NCBI GenBank assembly: GCA_022826585.1 | Contig: JAJDUR010000013.1 | Span: 1-38,412 of the forward strand | Direction of reading: 5' to 3' | Source of the DNA: Dehalococcoidia bacterium | GTDB lineage: Bacteria > Chloroflexota > Dehalococcoidia > Tepidiformales > Tepidiformaceae | DNA: 38,412 bases | Shown: positions 16,029-27,940 of the stretch, piece by piece | Numbering within the stretch: the stretch's first letter is position 1 | How the letters are laid out: the number at the start of each line of letters is the position of its first letter | The notes under the pieces: model-generated | What the model was told of the DNA's origin: nothing | The model's database searches: none | The model's input: the letters and a program-made list of their open reading frames with translations, nothing else | Made by a program: the position numbers and the translations under genes

Positions 16029-16330
16029 GCGAGGGCGCCGGCCGCAAGCTCCAAGGCGCGCTCCTCGAGGAGTGCGCCGAGTGGATATGGGAGCAGATCC
16101 AGGAAGAGGGCCTCTTCGTCCCCGGCGAGCTCATCGAGCTCATCCTCACCACCGAGCGCGAGCTCGGCCTCCAGGCCGGCCCCCTCCCCGAGACCGCCGC
16201 CGGCGTCGCTGCCGCCTTCCGCGAGCAGAGCCACCTCCTCTCCCCCACCGACGAGCGGGCCATCGAGGCCGTCCTCGGCTGGGAGGACGAGTTCCTCGGC
16301 CTCGCCGGCATCCCCCGCGAATCCAGCTGA
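16025..16330 (+). CDS. Small acidic hypothetical protein coupled to nfo
   Basis: This 101-residue hydrophilic, mostly helical protein starts at a GTG overlapping the nfo TGA. It has no Cys cluster, signal peptide or membrane segment. Visible features are an acidic helix (GALLEECAEWIWEQIQEEGLF), a phrase PGELIELILTTERELGL and a C-terminal acidic stretch. I do not recognise the family. The 4-bp overlap, coding-type third-position GC and intact frame support a real gene co-transcribed with nfo. Any link to DNA repair is only by position. Confidence 0.65.
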   Translation: MSEGAGRKLQGALLEECAEWIWEQIQEEGLFVPGELIELILTTERELGLQAGPLPETAAGVAAAFREQSHLLSPTDERAIEAVLGWEDEFLGLAGIPRESS

Positions 16331-16348
16331 TCCTTCGGCCCGGAGGCG

Positions 16349-16377
16349 TTGACGCCGCTCCCCCGCCGCCCGACACT
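16349..16377 (+). promoter_or_regulatory. Predicted promoter of glmS
   Basis: TTGACG (16349-16354), 17-nt spacer, GACACT (16372-16377). A start near 16384 would give a leader of about 290 nt that holds the ribozyme at 16442-16575. The 341 bp between the small nfo partner gene and glmS contain no gene, only this promoter and the leader. Confidence 0.6.
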
Positions 16378-16441
16378 CAGGACAGCACGACCGAGGAGGT
16401 GAACGCGCCCCTACTGCATCGACCACAGGTGGGATCGGTCA

Positions 16442-16575
16442 AGCGCCAGGTCCGCGCACCGCGCGGATGACGAGGCGGAGGCAGAATCGAACCATTCGGC
16501 GGGTGGCCTCCCGGCGGCACGGTCGTAAGGCTGGAAACAAACCACGGCGGGTAACCGCCTGACAAAGCACCAGCC
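16442..16575 (+). promoter_or_regulatory. glmS self-cleaving ribozyme/riboswitch
   Basis: The conserved core is present in order: AAGCGCC with the cleavage site between A16442 and G16443; a P1 hairpin TCCGCGC/GCGCGGA; GACGAGG (16469-16475); GGAGGC (16477-16482) pairing with GCCTCC (16506-16511); ATCGA (16486-16490); TTCGGCGGGTG (16495-16505); then GGCTGG AAACAAACCAC, the hairpin GGCGG-GTAA-CCGCC, GACAAAG and CCAGCC closing the P4 domain at 16575. In this class glucosamine 6-phosphate acts as the cofactor for cleavage, and the cleaved mRNA is degraded, giving feedback control of GlmS. It lies directly in the leader of glmS, as required. Confidence 0.93.
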
Positions 16576-16671
16576 ACGTGCAGGGGGCTCGCGGCCCTCT
16601 CCCCCACCAGGCACACCGAGCATCGACCGGAGACGGCCCTGCGCGTCTCCCGAGTGCCACGGGGAAGCTGT

Positions 16672-18522
16672 ATGTGCGGGATCATCGCCTACACCGGCTC
16701 GCGTGAGGCCGCGCCCATCTTGATGGGCGGCCTGCGCGACCTCGAGTATCGCGGCTACGACTCGGCCGGCGTCGCTCTTCTGCCCGAAGGCGGCGGCGCG
16801 CCTGTTGTCGCCAAGCGCCGAGGCAAGATCGCCGAGCTCGACGCCGCCATCGCCGCCCACCCTCTCCCCCCCGCTCGCACGGGCATCGGTCACACCCGCT
16901 GGGCCACCCACGGCGCCCCCAGCGACGCGAACGCCCATCCCCACACCGGCTACGGGAACAACGTCGTCGTCGTTCACAACGGCATCGTCGAGAATTACGC
17001 CGCCCTCCGCGCCGAGCTGAGCGAGCGCGGCCACGCCTTCGAGAGCGAGACCGACAGCGAGACCATCGCCCACCTGCTCGAAGAGAGCCTCGACGCCGGC
17101 CGCGACCTCCTCGCGGCCATGCGCGAGGCCTGCGCCCGCCTGACCGGTTCGCAGGCCATCGTCGCCATGTCCCCGCGCGAGCCCGGCGTCGCCGTCGGCG
17201 CGCGCATCGGCAACGCGGGCGCCATCGTCGTCGGCTACGGCGAGGGCGAGATGCTGCTCTCCAGCGACCTCGCCGCCCTCCTCCCCCACACCCGCGACGT
17301 CGCCTTCCTGGCCGACCGCCAGGTCGTCCGTATCGACGAGCAGGGCGCCACCTACGCGACCCTCGACGGGTCCGCCGCCGCCGTCGAGCCTCGCACCGTC
17401 TCCCTCGACCCCGAGAGCGCCCTCAAGGGCGCCTACGAGACCTACATGCTCAAGGAGATCATGGAGCAGCCGGCCGCGCTCGCCGACACCATCGGCGGCC
17501 TCATGACGGTCGAACCCGCGCGTCTCTCCCTCGACGACCTCGCCGAGGCCCGCCCCTGGCTGGAGCGGGTCGAGCGCGTCCTGCTCGTGGGGATGGGCAC
17601 CAGCCTCCACGCCGCCATGGTCGGGCGCTGGTATTTCGAGCAGATCGCCCGCCTTCCCGCCGACATCGACAACGCCAGCGAGTTCCGCTACCGCGAGCCC
17701 GTCCTTGGTCCCGAGACGCTCGTCATCTCCGTCAGCCAGTCCGGCGAGACCGTGGACGTCCTCGAGGCGATGACCGTCGCGCGTGCCCGGGGCGCGCCCC
17801 AGATCACCATCTGCAACACCCCCGGCAGCCAGACCACCCGCGTCGCCGACGGCGCCGTCCACACCTACGCCGGCCTCGAACGCGGCGTGGCCAGCACCAA
17901 GACGTTCACGACCTCGATCGCAGCCCTCTTCGCGCTCGCCCTCGAGACCGCCCGCGCCCGCGGTCGGCTTGACGACGACGCCCTCGCCCGTCACGTGCGG
18001 GACCTCGCCGCCATGCCCGAGATCGTCGGGCGCCAGCTCGACTCCTTCGACCGGATCGCCAGGGCGGCGGACCGCTTCCGGACCACCGAGCACATCCTCT
18101 TCCTCGGCCGCGGCCCCGCCCTCCCCATCGCCCTCGAAGGCGCCCTCAAGATGAAGGAGCTCTCCTACGTCCACGCCGAGGGCTATGCCGCCGGTGAGAT
18201 GAAGCATGGCCCCCTCGCCCTCATCGACCCCGCCTTCCCCACCGTCGCGCTCGCGGGGCAGCACGCCCTGCGCAGCAAGATCGTCTCCAACATCGAGCAG
18301 ATCCGCGCCCGCGACGGCGAGGTGCTCGCCATCGTTACGGAGGGCGACGACGAGCTCATCGCCCTCGCCAACGAGGCCCTCACGGTGCCCTCCGTCCCCG
18401 CCCTGCTGGAGCCCCTCGCCGCGATCGTGCCCCTCCAGGTGCTCGCCTACGCCACCGCCGATGCGCGAGGCTGCGATATAGACCAGCCCCGCAACCTCGC
18501 CAAGACCGTCACCGTCGAGTAA
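16672..18522 (+). CDS. glmS: Glutamine-fructose-6-phosphate aminotransferase (isomerizing)
   Basis: This 616-residue enzyme makes glucosamine 6-phosphate for peptidoglycan and other amino sugars. The start is the ATG at 16672, which places the catalytic Cys directly after Met (MCGIIAYTG), as the N-terminal nucleophile amidotransferase requires. An in-frame ATG 18 bp upstream would bury it. GATase motifs are EYRGYDSAGV, TRWATHG and PHT. Two SIS sugar-isomerase domains follow, with MGTSLHAA, SQSGETVDVL, the second domain's LGRGPALPIALEGALKMKE and AEGYAAGEMKHGPLALID, and the C-terminal DIDQPRNLAKTVTVE. Expression is predicted to be controlled by the upstream glmS ribozyme. It is followed by ppdK after 117 bp. 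A TAACGC/GCGTTA dyad at the stop is a possible weak terminator. Confidence 0.98.
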   Translation: MCGIIAYTGSREAAPILMGGLRDLEYRGYDSAGVALLPEGGGAPVVAKRRGKIAELDAAIAAHPLPPARTGIGHTRWATHGAPSDANAHPHTGYGNNVVVVHNGIVENYAALRAELSERGHAFESETDSETIAHLLEESLDAGRDLLAAMREACARLTGSQAIVAMSPREPGVAVGARIGNAGAIVVGYGEGEMLLSSDLAALLPHTRDVAFLADRQVVRIDEQGATYATLDGSAAAVEPRTVSLDPESALKGAYETYMLKEIMEQPAALADTIGGLMTVEPARLSLDDLAEARPWLERVERVLLVGMGTSLHAAMVGRWYFEQIARLPADIDNASEFRYREPVLGPETLVISVSQSGETVDVLEAMTVARARGAPQITICNTPGSQTTRVADGAVHTYAGLERGVASTKTFTTSIAALFALALETARARGRLDDDALARHVRDLAAMPEIVGRQLDSFDRIARAADRFRTTEHILFLGRGPALPIALEGALKMKELSYVHAEGYAAGEMKHGPLALIDPAFPTVALAGQHALRSKIVSNIEQIRARDGEVLAIVTEGDDELIALANEALTVPSVPALLEPLAAIVPLQVLAYATADARGCDIDQPRNLAKTVTVE

Positions 18523-18586
18523 CGCCCCGGCGTTAACGTTCGACGAAATCCGGGCGTTTCCGCTGGTCTGGGTCCCCCTGCCGGGA

Positions 18587-18592
18587 TACGCT
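18587..18592 (+). promoter_or_regulatory. Possible -10 element of ppdK (TACGCT)
   Basis: TACGCT, the same hexamer as at ssrA, lies 47 nt before the ppdK ATG in the glmS-ppdK gap. The -35 region (TGGTCT at 17 nt) is poor. Confidence 0.35.
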
Positions 18593-18639
18593 CGGGACGC
18601 CGCCTGGAGCCGCGGTTCGCACACACCCGGAGGACCCCC

Positions 18640-21369
<2,730 letters not shown>

Positions 21370-21392
21370 ACCGCACGCCGGAAGGAGCGACG

Positions 21393-22457
21393 GTGGACCT
21401 GCACCGTGTGCGTCACCGCATCGAGCAGGACGAGGAGCGCCTGAGCCCCTTCGCCGCGCGCTCCGTGAACGCCACCCGCTCCCGCCCCGAGGAGCCCTCC
21501 TCCGTGCGCGCCGCCTTCCAGCGCGACCGCGACCGCATCATCCACACCAAGGCCTTCCGCCGTCTCAAGCACAAGACCCAGGTCTTCATCGCCCCCCAGC
21601 AGGACCACTTCGTCACGCGCCTCACGCACACGTTCGAGGTGGCCCAGGTTGGCCGCACGATCGCCCGCGCCCTGCGCCTCAACGAGGACCTCGCCGAGGC
21701 CATCGCCCTCGGGCACGACATCGGCCACGGCCCCTTCGGCCACGCCGGCGAGGAGGCCCTCGCCGAGTGCCTCCCCGAGGGCTTCCGCCACAACTACCAG
21801 TCCGAGCGAGTCCTCGACAAGCTCGAGCACGACGGCCGTGGCCTCAACCTCACGCACGAGGTCCTCGACGGGGTGCGCAAGTCCAGCAAGGTTCGCGAGG
21901 ACGTGCTCGCCGAGGGCTGGGGCATCCCCGAGACCCTCGAGGGACAGGCCGTCAAGCTCGCCGACGCCCTCGCCTACCTCAACCACGACGTCCAGGACGC
22001 CATCCGCGCCGGCCTCATCGGCGAGGACGACCTGCCCGCCGTCTCCCAGCGCGTCCTCGGGCGCTCCCACGGTGAGCGCCTCGAGGTGCTCGTGACCGAC
22101 GTCGTCGAGTCGAGCTGGGCCGCCACCGGGGACGGATGCGAGGAGGGGGCCCAGCCGCCCGCCATCACCATGAGCCCGACCGTGCACGGCGCCGTCAACG
22201 AGCTCAGGGAGTACATGTTCCAGAACATCTACCTGCTGGCCGAGCGCCGCGCCGAGGTGGAGCACGCCAGGAACATCGTGCGCTTCCTTTTCCGGCACGC
22301 CATCGACCACCCCGAGACCATCTCCTCGGGCTACTCCCTTCCGGAAGACCCCCTCCCCCGCCGCGCCGCCGACTTCGTCAGCGGAATGACCGACCGTTAC
22401 GCCATCCGGCTCGCCGCCGACCTCGGTTGCGAGGACGCTCTTGGATGGCCCCTCTAG
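21393..22457 (+). CDS. dgt: Deoxyguanosinetriphosphate triphosphohydrolase-like protein
   Basis: This 354-residue HD-domain protein belongs to the Dgt/SAMHD1-like dNTPase family, which hydrolyses dNTPs to nucleoside and tripolyphosphate. Visible motifs are FRRLKHKTQVF, RLTHTFEVAQ (first metal His), ALGHDIGHGPFGHAGEE (HD pair) and KLADALAYLNHD (final Asp). I chose the GTG at 21393 because AAGGAG lies 5 nt upstream and translation then begins VDLHRVRHRIEQDE, typical of the family. The open frame further upstream overlaps ppdK. The ppdK-dgt-x-dnaG order recalls the frequent dgt-dnaG-rpoD clustering, but rpoD is absent here. Confidence 0.93.
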   Translation: MDLHRVRHRIEQDEERLSPFAARSVNATRSRPEEPSSVRAAFQRDRDRIIHTKAFRRLKHKTQVFIAPQQDHFVTRLTHTFEVAQVGRTIARALRLNEDLAEAIALGHDIGHGPFGHAGEEALAECLPEGFRHNYQSERVLDKLEHDGRGLNLTHEVLDGVRKSSKVREDVLAEGWGIPETLEGQAVKLADALAYLNHDVQDAIRAGLIGEDDLPAVSQRVLGRSHGERLEVLVTDVVESSWAATGDGCEEGAQPPAITMSPTVHGAVNELREYMFQNIYLLAERRAEVEHARNIVRFLFRHAIDHPETISSGYSLPEDPLPRRAADFVSGMTDRYAIRLAADLGCEDALGWPL

Positions 22458-22467
22458 AGCCTTCGGA

Positions 22468-22495
22468 TTGCCTTCTGGCAGCGGGATGGGATACT
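22468..22495 (+). promoter_or_regulatory. Predicted promoter of the SH3b/CARDB-like protein gene
   Basis: TTGCCT (22468-22473), 16-nt spacer, GATACT (22490-22495), about 30 nt before the GTG at 22525. A (GGT)4 run at 22499-22510 follows the -10. Confidence 0.5.
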
Positions 22496-22524
22496 GAGGT
22501 GGTGGTGGTGAAGGCGCATCGCTT

Positions 22525-24276
22525 GTGAGTGAGCAGGATCGTCCAGGCCCTCCCGACGACGAACCCCTGATCGGAGGGACGTCTTCGGAGCCCCCGCCTC
22601 CGGCGGGCAGCCCCCCCTCCCCACCGTCCCGCGATCGCGGTGAGGGCGGCCAGGTCATCGGCGTGCCGCCCGAATCGGCGCCCCGGACCGTCGACCCCTG
22701 GGAGTCCCAGCACCTGCGTCGCAGCGCGCCCGACCCGCGCAGCTACGGCCGCGATGGCCCGCGCGCGGGCTACTACGGCGCCACCCGCCGCTCGTTGGGG
22801 CGCACGGCAGCTACCTACTTCTTCACCCTCGCCGCCCTCGTCATCGGCGGCATCCTGATCTTTCTGCTCTTCCAGGTGCTCAACGACAACGGAGACGACC
22901 CGCCACCGCCGCCGACCCCCGTCGAAGTCGCCCCCGAGGCTCGCATCGAGGCGCCCTCGCCCGGCCAGCGGCTTGCCGTCGACGAGGAGCTCACGGTCAT
23001 CGTCTCGGTGGTCTCGGACGAGGATATCGTGCGGTTCGAGCTGCTGGTCACCGGCATCATCGCGGACGAGGTCTTCACCAGCAGGGTCACCGGGGAGAAC
23101 ACCTACGCCGCCGTCCTCACCGCCCGCTTCGATGCTGCGGGGGTCTACAACCTCGTCGTCCGCGCCTCAACCGCCAGCGGTACCGAGATCCAGTCCGACC
23201 CCATCCAGGTCGTCGTGACGCCGCCCCCCTCGGAGACGCCGGTGCCGACGACGATCGCCCTGGTCGTGGGGCTCACCGAGCTGCGCACCGGTCCCAGCAA
23301 CGAATACAACCAGGCGGGAACCCTGGAGCCGGGGCAGGTTGTCACCGTGACCGGCCGGACGAGGGATCAGCAGTGGCTCCAGCTCGAGAACCGCCTCTGG
23401 GTTCGCCTCAGCGCCCTGGACATCGATCCCCAGGACCTGGCCGGCCTTCCCGAGGTGGCGCCGCCGCGTCCGCCCACGCCCACCCCCACACCGCCTCCCA
23501 CCCCGGTGGACTCCGGCGAGACCAATGGTGAGGGCGAGCCCGACCTGCCAACCACCGCCACGCCCACCCCAACCTCCACGGCTCCGCTCAACGCCCCCGA
23601 CTTCCTCCCCACCAACGCGGTGCTCATCGATCGGGGAGCCACCCTGCGGGTCACGATCACCAACACGTCGACGAACCCCTTCTCCGGCGCCATCGTCGTT
23701 CGCGTCGAGGAAGTCCCCGACGACCCGGACGAGGAGGTCACGCCGATCGAGCTGGCCGACAACGTCACTATCGAGCCCAACGACACCGCCGCCCTCAACT
23801 TCACTATGACGCCGGCGGTGACTGAGCAGATCACCATCAGGGTGACCGTTGATCCCGACGACGCCATAGCCGAGTCCAGCGAAGACAACAACCAGGTCGA
23901 CTTCATCGTCGTGCCTCCGCCCGTCGGTCCCGCGCTCTCGCTCACGGCGTCCGCTTCCGCCGGCGTCCTCACGATCACGATCGAGAACGCCGGCGACCCC
24001 CTAGCCACCAACGACGCCCGCCTTGTCGTGAGCGTCCCCGGCGAGACGACGACCAGGACTATCTCCCCGCTTTCCATCGGCGAGGGCGAGTCGGTCGAGA
24101 TCGACGGCATTGCCCTGCCCCAGACCGGCGAAGTCATCCGCATCACGCTCTTCATCGACGGCGTCAACGAGGGCACCGCCAGTGTGCCCAACCCGAACGT
24201 GGTCGACGTCCCGGCCGAGACCCAACCTCCCGACGACGAGGGCCCGGATGAACCCGACCTGGGCGACGGGCCCTAG
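22525..24276 (+). CDS. Membrane-anchored protein with SH3b-like and CARDB-like domains
   Basis: This 583-residue protein has a Pro-rich, charged cytoplasmic N terminus (1-90) and a single membrane helix at about 97-119, then a Pro linker into a large extracytoplasmic part. An Ig-like domain spans about 135-230 (PEARIEAPSPGQRLAV...VYNLVVRAS). An SH3b-like domain (about 243-300) has LTELRTGPSNEYNQAGTLEPGQVVTVTGR. A Pro/Thr linker (PTPTPTPPPTP) precedes two CARDB-like domains ending in EDNNQVDFIV and the ITLFIDGVN region. The tail is acidic. The layout suggests binding to the cell wall or surface polymers. No enzymatic motif is visible. The start is a GTG. It lies between dgt and dnaG but probably has its own promoter. 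Confidence 0.8.
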   Translation: MSEQDRPGPPDDEPLIGGTSSEPPPPAGSPPSPPSRDRGEGGQVIGVPPESAPRTVDPWESQHLRRSAPDPRSYGRDGPRAGYYGATRRSLGRTAATYFFTLAALVIGGILIFLLFQVLNDNGDDPPPPPTPVEVAPEARIEAPSPGQRLAVDEELTVIVSVVSDEDIVRFELLVTGIIADEVFTSRVTGENTYAAVLTARFDAAGVYNLVVRASTASGTEIQSDPIQVVVTPPPSETPVPTTIALVVGLTELRTGPSNEYNQAGTLEPGQVVTVTGRTRDQQWLQLENRLWVRLSALDIDPQDLAGLPEVAPPRPPTPTPTPPPTPVDSGETNGEGEPDLPTTATPTPTSTAPLNAPDFLPTNAVLIDRGATLRVTITNTSTNPFSGAIVVRVEEVPDDPDEEVTPIELADNVTIEPNDTAALNFTMTPAVTEQITIRVTVDPDDAIAESSEDNNQVDFIVVPPPVGPALSLTASASAGVLTITIENAGDPLATNDARLVVSVPGETTTRTISPLSIGEGESVEIDGIALPQTGEVIRITLFIDGVNEGTASVPNPNVVDVPAETQPPDDEGPDEPDLGDGP

Positions 24277-24292
24277 CAGCCCCCGGGAGGAG

Positions 24293-24298
24293 TAGGAT
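24293..24298 (+). promoter_or_regulatory. Possible -10 element of dnaG (TAGGAT)
   Basis: TAGGAT ends 6 nt before the dnaG GTG. No -35 is evident. A GGGAGGAG just upstream could be a distant Shine-Dalgarno instead, so both leaderless and leadered models are open. Confidence 0.35.
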
Positions 24299-24304
24299 TC
24301 GGGC

Positions 24305-26155
24305 GTGGACGCCGTCACGGAGATCAAGCGGCGAATTGAGCCGGCGGAGTACATCGGCCGGTCCGTCAAGCTTCAGAAGGCAGGCCGCAACTTTCGCGGG
24401 CTCTGCCCTTTCCACACCGAGAAAACGCCGTCCTTCTACGTCTTCACCGATCGCGGCTCCTGGCGCTGCTTCGGCAGCTGCGGCGAGGGCGGCGACATCT
24501 TCTCCTTCGTCCAGAAGCGGGAGAACGTCGACTTCCGCGAGTCGCTGCGCATCCTCGCCGAGGAGGCCGGCGTCGAGCTCTCCGCCCGCGCCGCGGAGCA
24601 GCGCACCCGTGCCGAGCGCCTCAGCGCCATCGTCTCCGCCTCGGTCGACTTCTATGAGCAGCAGCTCGCGGGCGAGCGGGGCGGGGAGGCCCGCGCCTAC
24701 CTCACCGAGACTCGCGGCCTGAACGCCGAGACCGTCCAGCGCTTCCGCCTCGGCTGGGCCCCCGACGAGTGGCGCCTGCTGCGCGACTATCTGCTCGGAC
24801 GCGGCTACAGCGACGAGGATGCCCTCGCCGCGGGTGTCCTCCACGAGAGCGACTCGGGAGGCGCGCCCTACGACCGCTTCCGCGGGCGCGTCACCATCCC
24901 CATCGCCGACGACCGCGGCGTTTACGTCGGCCTGGGAGGACGCATCCTCGGAGACGGCGAGCCGAAGTACCTCAACTCCCCCCAGAGCGAAATCTTCGAC
25001 AAGGGCCGCATCCTCTACGCCCTCGATGTCGCCGGCGAGCAGGCCCGCGAGAGTGGCACGGTCGTCGTCGTCGAAGGCTACCTCGACGTCATCGGGCCGT
25101 GGCAGGCCGGTTTCCGCAACCTCGTCGCCACCATGGGCACCTCCCTCACGGAGCGCCACGCCGCCAGGCTCACGCGCTTCGCCTCCCGCGTCGTCCTCGC
25201 CATGGACCCCGACAGCGCCGGTATGGCCGCTGCGGAACGCGCCGGCTCCCTCCTCCTCGACTTCGGCTCGCCCGAGGCGATGGGCGCTGCCCAGCGCAGC
25301 GCCGAGGCCATTTCCGCCGATGTCGACCTCGACCTCCGCGTCGCCCCCCTGCCCGCGGGCCAGGACCCTGACGACCTCACCCGCGAGGACCCCGAGGCCT
25401 GGCGCGCCGCCATCGAGAACGCCGCCCCCTTCGCGCGCTTCCTCCTTGAACGGCTCATCGCCGGAAGCCGAGTCGACTCGCCCCTCGAAACCGGCCGCAT
25501 TGTCGACCGGCTCCGGCCCGTGCTCCTCGCCGTCCGCAACCCCGTCGAGCGTTCCGCCCACATCCAGGGCATTGCCCGCCGCCTTGGCATCGCCGAGCGC
25601 GCCATCGCCGACCGCCTCCGGGTCCAGGCCCGTGGCCCGCAGCCCCGCCCGGAGGCCGAGGTCGTTGCCGCCCGCGCTCCGGCCGAGGAGGCGCTGCTCG
25701 CGACGCTCCTGCACAACCCCGGCCTGCGCGCCGACCTGCGCCACCTGCCCCCGGACCTCTTTCTTGATGCGCTCGACCGCGAGATCGTGCAGCGCTGGCG
25801 CCACGACGAGCTCGACGCCCTCGCCAAGGACGATGACGACCCCGTTGCCGCCCGCCTGGCGCGCCTCCGTGCCCGCCGGGAGCCGGCGCTCACGGCCGCC
25901 GACGCCCGCGAGCGCGCCTCCGACCTCATCCGTCACATCGTGCGCGAGCGCCTCATCCAGCGGCAGTCCGCCGTCACGGAGGAACTGGCCGAGGCCGAGC
26001 GCGAGCTGGGCGCCGCCCGCGTCACGGAGGTCGCGCACCGCGCCTGGCTTGGCGCCCTCCCCTCCGAGGAGACGCTGGAGCTCGCCCAGATCGCCATCGA
26101 GGAGCTTGAGCTCGGCCTCAGCATTCACCGCCGCGAGGAGCGCGACGCGTCCTAG
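24305..26155 (+). CDS. dnaG: DNA primase
   Basis: This 616-residue primase makes RNA primers for replication. The N-terminal CHC2-type zinc site has Cys34 and His37 (GLCPFHTEKTPSF) and Cys55/Cys59 in WRCFGSCGEGGD. The last two are separated by three residues instead of the commoner two. A DnaG catalytic core follows, with FRGRVTIPI, YLNSPQSEIFDKG, TOPRIM EGYLDVI and the DPDSAGMAA metal-binding motif. The C-terminal part (about 450-616) is helical, charged and suited to helicase binding. The start is GTG. The gene ends 15 bp from the convergent cysS. A sigma factor gene, often next to dnaG, is not present. Confidence 0.97.
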   Translation: MDAVTEIKRRIEPAEYIGRSVKLQKAGRNFRGLCPFHTEKTPSFYVFTDRGSWRCFGSCGEGGDIFSFVQKRENVDFRESLRILAEEAGVELSARAAEQRTRAERLSAIVSASVDFYEQQLAGERGGEARAYLTETRGLNAETVQRFRLGWAPDEWRLLRDYLLGRGYSDEDALAAGVLHESDSGGAPYDRFRGRVTIPIADDRGVYVGLGGRILGDGEPKYLNSPQSEIFDKGRILYALDVAGEQARESGTVVVVEGYLDVIGPWQAGFRNLVATMGTSLTERHAARLTRFASRVVLAMDPDSAGMAAAERAGSLLLDFGSPEAMGAAQRSAEAISADVDLDLRVAPLPAGQDPDDLTREDPEAWRAAIENAAPFARFLLERLIAGSRVDSPLETGRIVDRLRPVLLAVRNPVERSAHIQGIARRLGIAERAIADRLRVQARGPQPRPEAEVVAARAPAEEALLATLLHNPGLRADLRHLPPDLFLDALDREIVQRWRHDELDALAKDDDDPVAARLARLRARREPALTAADARERASDLIRHIVRERLIQRQSAVTEELAEAERELGAARVTEVAHRAWLGALPSEETLELAQIAIEELELGLSIHRREERDAS

Positions 26156-26170
26156 GCCTTTCCGCTTCGG

Positions 26171-27370
<1,200 letters not shown>

Positions 27371-27528
27371 GGGCCGCTCCCGGGCGTCCTCTGGAGGGGG
27401 AAGCGTACCAGAGCGCCTCTCTGCGAGCCGCCGGTTGGGGCTTGTGTCGCCAGGTAGCCAATCGTGGCGGCGCGAGGTTCATTCCTACGTCGTTGGTTGT
27501 GTCAAGATGATTGTGGGGAGGGCACCAC

Positions 27529-27849
27529 ATGGCACGGAGCGTTCAGGGAGAGGGTGTGCAGCTCCCGGTCCGTCGACTCGGCGTGTTCGTGCTGGCCACC
27601 CTGCTCGTGAGTTGGATGGCGTTCATCACTGCCGATCACTACTGGTTCGTCAACCGGTTCGACCAGAGCGACGCCGTGTTGTCATGCCTCGCGATCGCCG
27701 CATGCTGGGCGGTTGCCGTGGGAGGGCTCTTCTGGCTGCTGCTGCCACTGGGCAAGTCCCGCCTGACCTGGCGGCTCTCGATGTTCGCGCTCGTGGCTGC
27801 GGTCCTCACCCTGCTCGTACTAGCGACTCTCCCGGGCTTCAGCGGCTGA
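27529..27849 (+). CDS. Small multi-pass membrane protein, unknown function
   Basis: A 106-residue protein from the ATG at 27529, which has GGGGAGGG 6 nt upstream. A TTG 18 bp earlier in frame is less likely. Three hydrophobic segments are visible, at about 18-36 (LGVFVLATLLVSWMAFI), 52-75 (VLSCLAIAACWAVAVGGLFWLLL) and 84-103 (LSMFALVAAVLTLLVLATL), separated by short polar loops with DHYWFVNRFDQSD. I do not recognise the family. It stands alone, divergent from cysS and convergent with the CoA-transferase gene. Membrane composition and a strong ribosome site support a real gene. Confidence 0.65.
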   Translation: MARSVQGEGVQLPVRRLGVFVLATLLVSWMAFITADHYWFVNRFDQSDAVLSCLAIAACWAVAVGGLFWLLLPLGKSRLTWRLSMFALVAAVLTLLVLATLPGFSG

Positions 27850-27863
27850 AACGTTCCGCAACT

Positions 27864-27921
27864 CGGCCAGCCTGGCCGGCATTCAGGGCCTCGGCATCGG
27901 GGGCGAAGTGCCAACAGGCAC
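27864..27921. repeat. Two small hairpins in the gap between convergent genes
   Basis: CGGCCA-GCC-TGGCCG (27864-27878) and GTGCC-AACA-GGCAC (27908-27921) lie in the 91-bp gap between the small membrane protein and the CoA-transferase. Neither is followed by a T run. They could form a bidirectional, factor-dependent end of transcription, but this is weak. Confidence 0.3.
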
Positions 27922-27940
27922 CGTGCGGCTCAAGCCCCTG

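Noticed and set aside
18520-18535. TAACGC-CCCG-GCGTTA hairpin at the glmS stop as a terminator
   Set aside because: Short stem with no T run, and it overlaps the stop codon. Too weak to list.
22499-22510. (GGT)4 microsatellite before the surface-protein gene
   Set aside because: Only four units, and not in a position to phase-vary a start codon convincingly.
23455-23600. Repetitive CCCACCCC-rich stretch, possible CRISPR or satellite
   Set aside because: It encodes a Pro/Thr linker in the surface protein; no constant repeat-spacer unit.
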